Of a stretch of 30,583 bases of DNA, positions 8,312 through 16,966 are shown one piece after another; position 1 is the stretch's first letter, and every line of letters begins with the position of its first letter. The notes beneath the pieces are model-generated. The model worked only from the letters and a program-made list of their open reading frames with translations. It had not been told where the DNA came from and searched no databases. The stretch spans positions 1-30,583 of the forward strand of contig JBOIBN010000029.1 of NCBI GenBank assembly GCA_050739575.1, given 5' to 3'. This DNA comes from JBOIBN01 sp050739575 (GTDB lineage Bacteria; Pseudomonadota; Gammaproteobacteria; JAKDMP01). The position numbers were made by a program, and so were the translations under genes.

Positions 8312-8948
8312 CGATCTAAAGACGGAACTGGCCAGATGCGAGGCGATCCAGGACGCCCTGAACCGCCTCGAATGTTTTGATCTCTTGACGAGGAATCTGC
8401 GACTCTCGCCCCAAAGCGCGGCGCAATCCCAGCAGGGTTCGCCTTCTGCAATGCCAGCCGCCGCCAACCCGTCCATTAACAACGCTTCGTCTATGGGCCC
8501 GGTTCCGGAATCCACCACCGCCGAGGTTTCGGGTTGGAGGGTCATAATCAAGCGGAACGACAAGGGCCGTGTCGACTCGGCGATCTTGCAAATCCAGGCG
8601 ACGCATGGCGTCGGAGTAGGCGGCGATCCGGTGAGCCTCGCGCTGCGCTGCATAAGTTCGGAAACGGGCGCGTTCATAAACTGGGAGAGCCAGGTGGGCA
8701 GCGATTCGGCGCCCGTCACAGTCGCCGTCGGCGACGGAGGCTCGTCAAGACGAAACTGGACCATCTCTCCCGACGGGACCATGACCTATTATCCGGGCAA
8801 CGCGGTACCTTTCGTCGAGTCCCTCTTGAATGCCCGGCAGCTTGCGGCGCGGATCAATCCGTACGGCGGCCACGAAATATCCGCGGCCTTCGATCTCAGC
8901 GGACTCGGCACCGCCATCCAGCCGCTGCGCGATGCCTGCCACTGGTAA
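8280..8948 (+). CDS. VasI/TagO-like T6SS-associated protein, frameshifted start
   Basis: A 222-aa frame counted from a TTG; an ATG at 8295 is also possible. Family marks are the N-terminal RCEAIQDALNRLECFD (C20, C32), a central beta-rich domain with RCISSE (C124), and the C-terminal pattern RINPYGGHEI...FDLSGLGTAIQPLRDACHW (C220). VasI/TagO proteins are small periplasmic proteins found with type VI secretion clusters, but no other T6SS gene is in this window, so the name indicates similarity and not a proven role. No signal peptide or ribosome site fits this frame. Both exist one frame away (8228-8311), so the gene is either frameshifted or affected by a sequencing error. Confidence 0.7.
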   Translation: MRGGPMRLPGNDLKTELARCEAIQDALNRLECFDLLTRNLRLSPQSAAQSQQGSPSAMPAAANPSINNASSMGPVPESTTAEVSGWRVIIKRNDKGRVDSAILQIQATHGVGVGGDPVSLALRCISSETGAFINWESQVGSDSAPVTVAVGDGGSSRRNWTISPDGTMTYYPGNAVPFVESLLNARQLAARINPYGGHEISAAFDLSGLGTAIQPLRDACHW

Positions 8949-9080
8949 GTTGCATACACCCTCTACGGTAAATCCATTTGCGCGGGTTCTTCGCCCCTGC
9001 ATTCCGAGTGTTGTTTGTAGCCTCACTGGCGTAGGCTTTTCGCTGAGTTATAGGTACGCACCACTTGCAGTAGTCTTGCG

Positions 9081-10235
9081 CTAGCTTGAGTTTGCCGCCT
9101 CATCCGAGCGCGGAGGAGGATCGCTTTCGTTGCGGATTCTCACGAAGCGGGATAGCAAATCGAACCAGAATGGTGCCCCGAACGAAAGCGCAACGCCAGT
9201 AAATACGAGACCGAAAATGACGATCAACCACTCTTCCGCTGACTTAGGTCGTGTGAAAGAACCGTAGCCGAGCGGAAACGTCGCCTGGATGTCACCGTAG
9301 TCCGTAATCATCTTGTTGAGCTGCCCAGCGAGATCAGCGTTATTCATGCCGCTCTGGCCCTCGGTCGCAGGCGTGACCTCGCTTGCCGATGACGACGCTT
9401 GAGGACTTCGAGGTGCCGCCTGAGACGAAGGCGTCGCATTACCCGCGTTGTGCTGGACGCCGGGCGGCGGATTTGCCACGGTAGTCTCTGCCAGCGTCAC
9501 GGCCTGTTGCTGCAACGCAGGGTTCGTCCACAAACGTTGGGCGATGGTGATGGAATTGGCATTTAGCGCGACCGCAATCACGAGACCGACACCCAGCGAA
9601 ATCCACTTCATTCGCCGCGTGTAAGCGCCGGAAATCTGCTCCATGCTGTCATCGAACCAGCGCGCAAGGCCGTCCCTTAGTTTCTGCATGTTGCCATCGG
9701 CCGCAACGAGTTCGGTATGCAGCACATTGGCGATGATCCCACCGACGCCGTGGTCGTCTGGATCTTTGGCCATTTGCTCCAGGGTGCTCAAGGACATGGA
9801 CTCATTTGCCGGGTCAAGGCTGGCAAGCAGTGCCGAGGCAAAGGTCTTTCCCGTGATATAGGACGCGGACCACTCGTGTTCCTGCTTCTGTTCTTCTGAT
9901 CCGGACTTCTGTTCAGTGGCTGCCGATGTCTGCCCTTTGATTGCGGGCGTCTGAGCCGCTCGTTTGAGTGGGCGCCGGACGGCTCGGAGAATTCCAGCGA
10001 CCATCCGTCTGATCAAGCCGGCGGGCGGCTGCATGCCGCGGATCAGTCCGTTCGTGTGAAACGCTTCCCGCAATTTCGTATCTTCAAGGAGTCCGTCCAG
10101 GGCGCTCTTCAGATATCTCGCCCGCAGGCCGCATAGGGTCGCAATGAATTCGTTCACGGCGGTGCACAAGAGACTCAGCATGACGTACATCAGCACGAGG
10201 CCGAGTGCGACATTGATGATGGGACTGTCGAACAT
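9081..10235 (-). CDS. Three-TM membrane protein of unknown function
   Basis: A 384-aa protein. The ATG at 10235 is preferred because GAGGG lies 8-9 nt upstream; an ATG at 10250 and a longer open frame lack such a site. Transmembrane segments are at about 5-25, 209-234 and 336-358, and the last is followed by the conserved-looking GAPFWFDLLSRFVRIRN. Between TM1 and TM2 lies a long hydrophilic, mostly helical region (38-205) with a Lys/Glu/Gln-rich stretch. Between TM2 and TM3 lies a low-complexity Ala/Ser/Pro/Gln linker (245-297). The GAPFWFDLL ending is seen in unnamed bacterial membrane proteins, but no function is known to me. A muramidase gene lies upstream on the same strand, 384 bp away. 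Confidence 0.75.
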   Translation of the reverse strand: MFDSPIINVALGLVLMYVMLSLLCTAVNEFIATLCGLRARYLKSALDGLLEDTKLREAFHTNGLIRGMQPPAGLIRRMVAGILRAVRRPLKRAAQTPAIKGQTSAATEQKSGSEEQKQEHEWSASYITGKTFASALLASLDPANESMSLSTLEQMAKDPDDHGVGGIIANVLHTELVAADGNMQKLRDGLARWFDDSMEQISGAYTRRMKWISLGVGLVIAVALNANSITIAQRLWTNPALQQQAVTLAETTVANPPPGVQHNAGNATPSSQAAPRSPQASSSASEVTPATEGQSGMNNADLAGQLNKMITDYGDIQATFPLGYGSFTRPKSAEEWLIVIFGLVFTGVALSFGAPFWFDLLSRFVRIRNESDPPPRSDEAANSS

Positions 10236-10619
10236 GATCGGTACCCTCATCGCGCTGCGGCGCGAAATCAGTGTCGGGTCGGCCCGGAGAGCCGCGGGCG
10301 TGGCGTCGGAACGGGCTCTCACGACAAGCTTTCGTAACGTTCCGAAATACCTTACTCCTCGGAAGCGGCGGCGTAAAGCGATCCCTAAGGCACTCCATAA
10401 GGCTCCGGACGTAGAGCGAGAATTTTTGCCTATACCAGGGTGAACTGCCGCCTGTTCAATGAAGCCACTCGCCAAAAGCCAGCGGCTCGAGAAACAGCCT
10501 ATTGCCTAAAGCGGGGATCGGACCACCACGAATCAAAAGTGCGAAAGATTCCTAACACTACCGCATAAACGGGTAGCGTCCCCTTTGTCCTCGCTTTCTC
10601 TCTTCGCCTGGATTGCTGC
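10236..10619. other. Intergenic region
   Basis: It lies between the muramidase stop and the membrane-protein start. No gene, clear promoter or terminator could be supported. The reading frame of the membrane protein stays open to 10475, but the extra 80 residues are Arg/Ala-rich and look non-native. Confidence 0.5.
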
Positions 10620-11153
10620 TTACACCTGCAGAGTCGCGACGTAGGTGCGGAGCTGCGCGACTCTGTTCAGCCATCCATTGAGGAACTTCGCCTGCGTCGG
10701 ATCGCCAGCCACGCGGTTCTGGTACCACTGCGTGCGGAGCGTCAGGTAGCTGGAAACGAGGTCGTCCTCGTTGGCCGCGGCGCAGGCGGCCGCGCTTTTG
10801 GGCCCCCACAATCCGTCCGCAGTCACACCGAGCGCTTGCTGCAGCGTCTCGATCGCGCCGCCCGGAGAGTGATTGACCGCCCAGTCGAAGTGCACGATTG
10901 CGAGGTGGTCGGGAAGATCGGGGCAGTGCGCGGCATTCCAGAACATGGTTCGATAGAGATCCTGCGCTTCCTCTGGCGTTACGCCGGTGACAGGCTGCTG
11001 CGCGAGGCGGTGTTGCGCCCGATACGTATCGTAGGTCTGCTGAGTGATGCCCATATTAGTGAGGCCGCCATGATCGTCGGCGACGTTCGACACGCCGCCC
11101 TCGATGGAAGGGCCGAGAGTGAATGCGATCGCCTGGTCGAAAGGATCTCCCAT
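10620..11153 (-). CDS. Muramidase, GH108 type with peptidoglycan-binding domain
   Basis: A 177-aa protein. The ATG at 11153 has GGAG 7 nt upstream; the longer frame adds residues with no family similarity. Residues 4-95 match the GH108 (zliS-type) N-acetylmuramidase pattern, with catalytic E18 in SIEGG followed by HGGLTNMGIT. Residues 98-165 resemble the small C-terminal peptidoglycan-binding domain (ALGVTADGLWGPKS). It would cut beta-1,4 bonds between MurNAc and GlcNAc. There is no signal peptide, as is usual for this family, so release needs a holin, a secretion system or lysis. It could be a domesticated phage endolysin; no other phage gene is nearby. Confidence 0.85.
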   Translation of the reverse strand: MGDPFDQAIAFTLGPSIEGGVSNVADDHGGLTNMGITQQTYDTYRAQHRLAQQPVTGVTPEEAQDLYRTMFWNAAHCPDLPDHLAIVHFDWAVNHSPGGAIETLQQALGVTADGLWGPKSAAACAAANEDDLVSSYLTLRTQWYQNRVAGDPTQAKFLNGWLNRVAQLRTYVATLQV

Positions 11154-11304
11154 GGGGAAGCTCCGAAAGCAAGGCACACTATGGTGCCACGAGAGCAAGG
11201 ACACCGGCACGGAGGCGGCGCCAAGGCGCGATACGACATCGAGCGTCAAAATCGGCTGTGCTACCGATTTTTCTCTTCGCGGGTTCGAACCTGACTTGTG
11301 ATGT

Positions 11305-11330
11305 AAAGAAAAAGGGCCGCGAAGGCCCTT
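11305..11330 (-). terminator. Intrinsic terminator of the truncated gene
   Basis: Stem AAGGGCC (11312-11318) with GGCCCTT (11324-11330) and a 5-nt loop. On the minus strand it is followed by a T-rich run. It begins 5 nt after the stop codon at 11336, the same layout as the other minus-strand genes here. Confidence 0.75.
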
Positions 11331-11335
11331 AATCC

Positions 11336-11560
11336 TTACATGGCGGTGGAGTCAGTCTGGGGCGAACTCGTCTCCACCCGACATTCCTTGCTCACCAGGG
11401 TAAATACAGGGAATTTCACACCTTTTAGTGGCCCCAAATTGCTCAAGGCGCCGTTCTGCGCCGGTTTGAGATTTTTGTCGACCTCAAAACAGGGAACTAT
11501 CAGGGTATTTACATTCGTGGCACAGGAGACAGAAGTGGGCGGTGGTGCTTGGTCCGTTCG
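11336..11560 (-). pseudogene. 3' remnant of a truncated gene
   Basis: The minus-strand frame ending at TAA 11336-11338 reads plausibly as the last 60-70 residues of a protein (around FEVDKNLKPAQNGALS and KFPVFTLVSKE) and is followed at once by an intrinsic terminator. Upstream the frame turns Pro/Arg-rich and meets transposase debris, and no start fits. I take it as the C-terminal end of a gene broken by an insertion or deletion. The family is not recognised, and the right-hand border (about 11530-11560) is approximate. Confidence 0.4.
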
Positions 11561-11682
11561 CCGCCCCGCGCTGGCCGGTCGGAAAGGGGGATGTACCAAA
11601 GCTTGCCTTGATCGAGACGATCAGCGCGCCGCCAATTTGCTGCCTCGAAACCGTTTCCGTTTCGTCGGTGAGCTCAAGGTCA

Positions 11683-12190
11683 ATGATGCGCCACAATAAC
11701 GAAGCCGTGTTTCGCTCGTGGCTGTTCCGGCTCGCCCCGTGGCTGGCCGGCATCCGCCACCAGCGCATCGAGCCCCCACTGCCCTTGGCAGAACGGACGG
11801 ATCGAGCACCACTTCGGTACCCTGAAGGGCAAGCTCGATCGGTGGGCGGTGGAGAACTTCGCAGAACTACAAACGTCGCTTGACCACTTCCGGGTCTGGT
11901 ACAACCACGTCCGTCCGCATCAGAGCCTGCAGGGCCGCACGCCGGCCGAGCTTTGGACAGGTCGGGACATATATCAGCGCCGGCCCCGCAAGGCGTTGTG
12001 GTTCGAGGCCTGGGATGAGCTTTTGACGGGTGAGTACCTGCCGCCGGGATCCTCAGTGAGACCGATTATCGAGTCACCTCCGACACCACTACCGCATCAA
12101 TGCTGTGGCCAGCGGGACGTCGTCGCTCATCGCTTGAACCCGGGACACACACGTTGCTTGCCGGAGAAATGGTCTCGCCCAGTTCCCTGA
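11683..12190 (+). pseudogene. DDE transposase remnant (IS3/IS481-like)
   Basis: The C-terminal half of an rve-type integrase/transposase. The first frame reads MRHNNEAVFRSWLFRLA and GIRHQRIEP; after a +1 shift in the C-tract at 11773-11777 the second frame reads PHCPWQNGRIEHHFGTLKGK, then FRVWYNHVRPHQSLQGRTPAE. The last catalytic Glu is in GRIE. The second catalytic Asp appears lost (HNNE where such enzymes usually have an Asp before N-E). The N-terminal half, including the first Asp, is missing. The recognisable match ends near 12060, although the frame runs to the TGA at 12190. This is a dead insertion-sequence fragment. Confidence 0.85.
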
Positions 12191-12253
12191 TCACTAGCCC
12201 TGAGAGGGAGCCGATTTTCAAAAACTTGTAGGAAATGGCATGGGAGAAGTGCT

Positions 12254-12272
12254 GCGGACACGCGGACAGGAC
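12254..12272. repeat. 19-bp repeat, copy 1
   Basis: GCGGACACGCGGACAGGAC, identical to 20932-20950 in the same orientation. It contains the 7-mer GCGGACA twice in tandem. Both copies lie in non-coding mobile-element debris just downstream of an S53 gene's terminator, so it may be an IS terminus or scar. Confidence 0.7.
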
Positions 12273-12388
12273 ACCTGGGCGCCAGCAACGCGGCGCTGCC
12301 GCTTTCACAAGGGTTCGCGCGCCCGTCGCAAAACTCACGGCCCAAAGGTGCCAATAACGGACGTCACGGCATCGAACTGTGATTGACG

Positions 12389-12413
12389 AAAAAGGGGCGG
12401 CTTACGCCGCCCC
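12389..12413 (-). terminator. Intrinsic terminator of cassette 1
   Basis: Perfect stem GGGGCGGC/GCCGCCCC (12394-12401, 12406-12413) with a TTAC/GTAA loop. On the minus strand it is followed by TTTTT. It lies 50 nt after the stop of the S53 protease gene. Confidence 0.92.
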
Positions 12414-12462
12414 AAAATGAGATGACAGAAGACCCGGCAACGTTCTTCATTAATCGTAGCGA

Positions 12463-15400
12463 TCAGCCTCCACTGGTCCAGCGCACGGTAACGGGAATGA
12501 CGACGTCGTCGTAGGGCGTGTTTCCGCTCAAAACGATCTGCACATGCGAAATGGTACCGGGGGTCCGGCCATCAGCATTTATTCTCACGATACTCCTTGT
12601 CCTCTTTGTAGCGCCTAACGTACCTGACGCAGGTTCAAATGACAGCCAAGGGACGGGTTGCGCGCTACAAACATCAGAACCAGGCAGCAATTCGACGCCT
12701 GGAACTCCTCCAAAAAAAGCATTGTTTGTTCCACCAACCACATAGAAACCGCACGCGCTTGCTGCACGGTACACGGTCGCAATATTATTGGGGAGATCGG
12801 TCCACGTTTCGGTGACCGCGTCGTAATCTGCTCCTTGGTTGGTGACAATCCCGAAGCCCTCGGTTACTCCGTCTTGTAACAGCAAATGCCCATCGGAGGT
12901 CGCAATGGCGCTCATCGCCCAGTTGTCGTAAGGCATCGGGGCGATCGCTGACCAACTGTCGGCTGCAGGGTCGTAGGCGTAGGCATCCGCTGTATCTGTA
13001 CTGCCCCCCGTAGTTCCACCGGCACAATAAATTTTACCCTTTGTTGCACCGCAGCCCTGCCAAGCTATTCCTTGGGGATAGTCAGCTGCTAAACTCCAAG
13101 TCGCGCTGGCGGGATTGTACACTTGAACCGCTGCGCTAAGTTGAGACGAACAGCTACCGCTCGTGCACCCACCGATTACAAAGAACTCACCGTTGAGTCC
13201 GACACCGGAGCTCGCACCACCAATTGACACCAGGTCATCGGGACCTTCACTCCAGGTGTCGCTCACGGGATCGTAGATATAGAGCGTCTGGTTGTTGTCG
13301 ACGTAATTCGATTCCCATCCGCCGGCAACATAGAGTTTTCCTGCAATCATGGCGCAGGCCGGCCTTTGCAGCGGCTGTGGAAGGCTTGCAATCGAGCTCC
13401 AGCTCTGTGTCGTTGGGTCGTAAGCATAACCGGATGCGGTCATGACCCCGTTGCTTACCCCTCCTACCGCATAGACACGTCCCGTCGCTTCATCCGTCGC
13501 CGCACAATTGTCAAGCACTGGGATCGGGTAGTCGGCCACTGCCGTCCATGCTGAGGAACCCTGAGTCGGCGACAAAGTGCGGGGCATTTCCGCCATCACA
13601 GTGCCGGGATTTTCTTCCTCGGAATTTGCGGGCAGGCTCGCCGGACTGAAGTGCCCTTGCACCAAGCGCAGCGCCAAATTAGTCTGACCTACCGCGTCCA
13701 CATTCGGGGCTGGTGCGTTCAAACTTGACAGCATCCAGTCCACCGGCGCACTGCCGCTGTTCACGATATGCAACGCATAATTCTGCTGCGTATTCACCGG
13801 GACGTTCAGCACCGCTTGTGACGGCTGTGACGTCAGTTTTCCCGCTCTCAGCGCAAACTGAATGAACTCTGATTTTCCACGGCGAACGGGCACGGTTTTA
13901 ACGTTGGCCTGATAGTTATACTTGCTGGCCGTGAACACGTGGTCGCCCGTGGGTTCAAATATCGTAAAGCCCACGTGGCCACCCACCACTTTAGTCGTCG
14001 CGCTGTTGCCGCTCTCGTCCGCGACCTTCACCCCCGTCAGCGTGGTACCAGTGTTGTAGTCAAACGCTCCGCCATTCACCAACCCGCCGGGCACAGGAGT
14101 ACAGATTCCGATCGAGACATCGTCAACCTGTACGTACCAGTCAAAGTCGCTCAGCAGATTGTAATAGCGGAAGCGCAACTGGAAGTTCTCCGCACCCGAA
14201 ACGTAGGAGCCGAGATTGAGTTGCTCTTGACACCCTGGCAGTGTGTAAAGACCGCCACAAGCATTCGTCTGGTGGTTCACCGTTGTCCACGTATTGCCTC
14301 CATCGGTGCTGATGTCCACGTCAAAGGCTTCGTTGCCGCTATACACCTGAAAATTCTCTCGGAAATAGAGCACGGGAGACTGGCCAACCGACGCGGTCGA
14401 GATCGGCGGCGAGATAAGCGAAGTGTCATAAGAACCCACCCCGGTCCCTGCCGCGTTGCTATCGGCATCGGCCGCGTTGCCCGTGCCACCGGTAAAATTG
14501 CCGGTGTTGTACGTATTCTGACTGACCGGAATCCAGACAACGTTCGACCCGAATACGTCATTGGTCACCGTCCAGCCCGTCGGCGGAAATTCGCCTTCGT
14601 TAAAGTCCTCCCCGAACTGGTAGCCATAGCCCGGGGCCGTGCAGGAGCCATCCGGCACCATTGGGAAGTACTTCTGCGTGTCGCCATTCACTGTCACCGT
14701 CGCGCTGCCCGGCGTGTAGCCAGCGAGATTCGGCGTCACGGTCATGGTGTAGGTCGCCCCTGTCGGCACCCTCACGGTGTAGGCCCCCGTACTCGGGTTA
14801 GTCCACGTATCGGCCGCCGTGACGTTGCCGTCCTTGACAAGCACCTCCGCGAACAACGGATAGTGATGGCCTCTGTCTATCACCAGTCCGTGCAGACTCG
14901 CCATCGGCGCCGGCGCTAGCGCAAAGTCCTGGACCGTCGTCTGCCCGTCACTCACCGTCAGCGAGGCAGACTGCGACTGATAGCCGAAGGCTGTCACCAT
15001 TGCGGTGTAATCACCTGCCGGGAGCACTTCGGAGTACTGGCCGTCGGTGTTTGTGGTGAGGGGCCAGTTACCAGGCGTAAAGACAACGCTCGCTCCCTGG
15101 ATCGGGTTTCCCGTCGAGGCATCAGTCACCGTGCCGGCTACCGTGCCCTTCGGTCCCTGGATGCCCAAGTGCAAGATCAGGCTTGTCGCGAGCGGCGTAC
15201 CCCAACCGGTGGGATGATCCCAGTTGGTCCCTGCTGGATAACCATTATTGCCCGTGGTGATGTCGCGGAAATCGCTCGCATAATCGCCCGCGTTGACGTC
15301 GTTATAGATCAACTCTGGCGAAAGCCCCAGCGAGGCCCCGCCATGCAACGTCACCGCATTCGCAAACAGGCTCGCGAGTTGTGGGGCGACTGCACTGGTA

Positions 15401-16821
15401 CCATACACTTCGTACCACTCCCCGTTCCAGAACAGATCGTAAGGACGGGTACTGCCGGCCGCCATCGCCATGTCAGCCGTGTCACGGACGCCGTTTGCCG
15501 GCACTCCAAGCCCCGTGTTCCATGTCGGCTGGGGGAGTTCGCATATGGCACCGCCCGTACTTGTCCAGGCATTCTCGGAAATGTAGTTGCCATTGGCATC
15601 AGCGTACAGATCCGTCCCTCCGGCCGCCGTGATGTACACCGAGGCCGCCGGATAGTCGCAGGCATTATCCGTGCCCGTGTTATCGCCCGAACCGTTGTCG
15701 CCTGCCGCTGCAAACATCGAAATTCCCTGCGCGGCAGCCAGCTCGAAAATACTCTCGATCGTACTCTCCAAACTGCCCCAGTTTGCTTCGGCCGAGCCCC
15801 AGCTAGTCGTCATCACCTGTGCGCTGTTGTCGGTCTGGAACTGACTGTACATGTCAACGAAGGTCGAGAAGTTCGGATCCGCGGCGACATAGACGTTTTG
15901 CGTCACCCCCGGTGCCATCGCGCCATCCCACTCGATATCGAGCAAGCTCTCTACAATGCCGTCGGTGGCACCTTCATCCCCGTCTACGGGAATGACGTTG
16001 GTCGAGTGGGTCGGAAGATTGAACGCCGCCCAAAAGTTGGTGTAATCAGTGTTCGTCGCAAGTCCCGAGCTGTCGGCCGTCAGAATGGCAACGGATACTC
16101 CGGCTGCGTTGCTGGCGTTGGTGATGTCGGGCCATTGATAGGCGGTCGCGATCTGATAGGGATTGTAGTAGGCCGAAGTCGCGGGCGGCGGTGCCGGTGC
16201 ATTCACCATCGGGTGACTGCCGCCGGCCTTGACCGTAATTTTTGATCCGAGGCTATGCAACGGTTGCATGACGGCAGCATTGTTCAGCCCGATCACGTTT
16301 TGCACGAATTCCGCAATCGTGGCGGGCAATTTCGGCTTGTCCATCGTACTGAAGAACGTCCGCTGGCCAAGCGCGTAATCGTTGATCATGATCCCTAACG
16401 CATGCTCATAGGTTCCGCTCGTCGCCTGCGTGTGAATCAGGATGTTGTTCGGCGTGACGTCCAGCACCTGGATCCCGCGGGCCTTCAGCCATTGCTCGAC
16501 CGCCGCCACCTGTGCCGAGGTCGGTCCGTACTGCGCGGCCGCTTCGGCCGGACTCAACCAGCGATGGTACTGAGGGTTCTTCGGATTCTGAACGTTCCGA
16601 AGAAATGTCGACAGCTGCGCAGTATTGTTCAGCTTCAGACTGAAAGTCAGCTTGATGGTCGAGTCCGTGGCATGGTGACCGACCATTTTGGCCTGCTTAA
16701 GCAGCGCTGGAACGCTCTGGAAGTTCATCGCTATCGTGTTGCCCGTCTGAGCATACCCAATACCAGCTGCCAGGCCTAGCACGGCCGTCGTCACAATCAC
16801 TTTAGTTGGCCAACGTTTCAC
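12463..16821 (-). CDS. Secreted S53 (sedolisin) protease with Kelch propeller, cassette 1
   Basis: A 1452-aa exported endopeptidase. Start is GTG 16821 with AAGGAGG 6 nt upstream. Order of parts: signal peptide (1-24); pro-kumamolisin activation domain (about 30-190); Pro-rich linker; S53 catalytic domain (215-552); two carboxypeptidase-regulatory-like beta-sandwich domains (557-637, 640-722); a MAM-like/choice-of-anchor-type domain (735-907); a third regulatory-like domain (912-990); a short beta domain; Kelch repeats (about 1095-1380, YDPxxxSW and VxGG motifs, five to six blades); and a C-terminal beta domain. Catalytic residues are E291 and D295 (VESLLD), oxyanion D375 (AAAGDNG) and S476 (GTSAVAP). 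The calcium loop is FRDITTG...NWDHPTGWG with D520 and D535. S53 enzymes usually work at acid pH and self-activate. It lies 145 bp downstream of the FG-GAP gene on the same strand. Confidence 0.93.
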   Translation of the reverse strand: MKRWPTKVIVTTAVLGLAAGIGYAQTGNTIAMNFQSVPALLKQAKMVGHHATDSTIKLTFSLKLNNTAQLSTFLRNVQNPKNPQYHRWLSPAEAAAQYGPTSAQVAAVEQWLKARGIQVLDVTPNNILIHTQATSGTYEHALGIMINDYALGQRTFFSTMDKPKLPATIAEFVQNVIGLNNAAVMQPLHSLGSKITVKAGGSHPMVNAPAPPPATSAYYNPYQIATAYQWPDITNASNAAGVSVAILTADSSGLATNTDYTNFWAAFNLPTHSTNVIPVDGDEGATDGIVESLLDIEWDGAMAPGVTQNVYVAADPNFSTFVDMYSQFQTDNSAQVMTTSWGSAEANWGSLESTIESIFELAAAQGISMFAAAGDNGSGDNTGTDNACDYPAASVYITAAGGTDLYADANGNYISENAWTSTGGAICELPQPTWNTGLGVPANGVRDTADMAMAAGSTRPYDLFWNGEWYEVYGTSAVAPQLASLFANAVTLHGGASLGLSPELIYNDVNAGDYASDFRDITTGNNGYPAGTNWDHPTGWGTPLATSLILHLGIQGPKGTVAGTVTDASTGNPIQGASVVFTPGNWPLTTNTDGQYSEVLPAGDYTAMVTAFGYQSQSASLTVSDGQTTVQDFALAPAPMASLHGLVIDRGHHYPLFAEVLVKDGNVTAADTWTNPSTGAYTVRVPTGATYTMTVTPNLAGYTPGSATVTVNGDTQKYFPMVPDGSCTAPGYGYQFGEDFNEGEFPPTGWTVTNDVFGSNVVWIPVSQNTYNTGNFTGGTGNAADADSNAAGTGVGSYDTSLISPPISTASVGQSPVLYFRENFQVYSGNEAFDVDISTDGGNTWTTVNHQTNACGGLYTLPGCQEQLNLGSYVSGAENFQLRFRYYNLLSDFDWYVQVDDVSIGICTPVPGGLVNGGAFDYNTGTTLTGVKVADESGNSATTKVVGGHVGFTIFEPTGDHVFTASKYNYQANVKTVPVRRGKSEFIQFALRAGKLTSQPSQAVLNVPVNTQQNYALHIVNSGSAPVDWMLSSLNAPAPNVDAVGQTNLALRLVQGHFSPASLPANSEEENPGTVMAEMPRTLSPTQGSSAWTAVADYPIPVLDNCAATDEATGRVYAVGGVSNGVMTASGYAYDPTTQSWSSIASLPQPLQRPACAMIAGKLYVAGGWESNYVDNNQTLYIYDPVSDTWSEGPDDLVSIGGASSGVGLNGEFFVIGGCTSGSCSSQLSAAVQVYNPASATWSLAADYPQGIAWQGCGATKGKIYCAGGTTGGSTDTADAYAYDPAADSWSAIAPMPYDNWAMSAIATSDGHLLLQDGVTEGFGIVTNQGADYDAVTETWTDLPNNIATVYRAASACGFYVVGGTNNAFFGGVPGVELLPGSDVCSAQPVPWLSFEPASGTLGATKRTRSIVRINADGRTPGTISHVQIVLSGNTPYDDVVIPVTVRWTSGG

Positions 16822-16830
16822 TTGGAACCT

Positions 16831-16878
16831 CCTTGAATTGGATACAAATGTTTCAATAATCCTCTAAGAATTTCTCAG
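16831..16878 (-). promoter_or_regulatory. Conserved leader block of cassette 1 protease gene
   Basis: This 48-bp block just upstream of the protease GTG matches 25499-25546 of cassette 2 at 42 of 48 bases with no gaps. It includes the ribosome site. Non-coding conservation at this level suggests a leader under constraint or a fairly recent duplication. Confidence 0.6.
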
Positions 16879-16895
16879 ATTATTTCTGTGGCAAA

Positions 16896-16924
16896 CCCCC
16901 GCGGCAGCATCGCCGCCGCGGGGG
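16896..16924 (-). promoter_or_regulatory. Intercistronic hairpin, cassette 1
   Basis: Perfect 10-bp stem CCCCCGCGGC/GCCGCGGGGG around a 9-nt loop, 43 nt after the FG-GAP stop. It is followed on the minus strand by only TTT, so it is a weak terminator at most. It is positionally equivalent to the hairpin at 25561-25595, with two compensatory pair changes. Likely roles are partial termination or protection of the upstream message (inference). Confidence 0.75.
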
Positions 16925-16966
16925 CCTGGTATCAGCACCGAGAACCGCAGTTGTTTATCCTTCAGA

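Noticed and set aside
11279..11292. tRNA T-arm-like sequence CGGGTTCGAACCTG
   Set aside because: The putative T-stem does not pair, and no anticodon or acceptor arms could be found on either strand; it is a chance palindrome.
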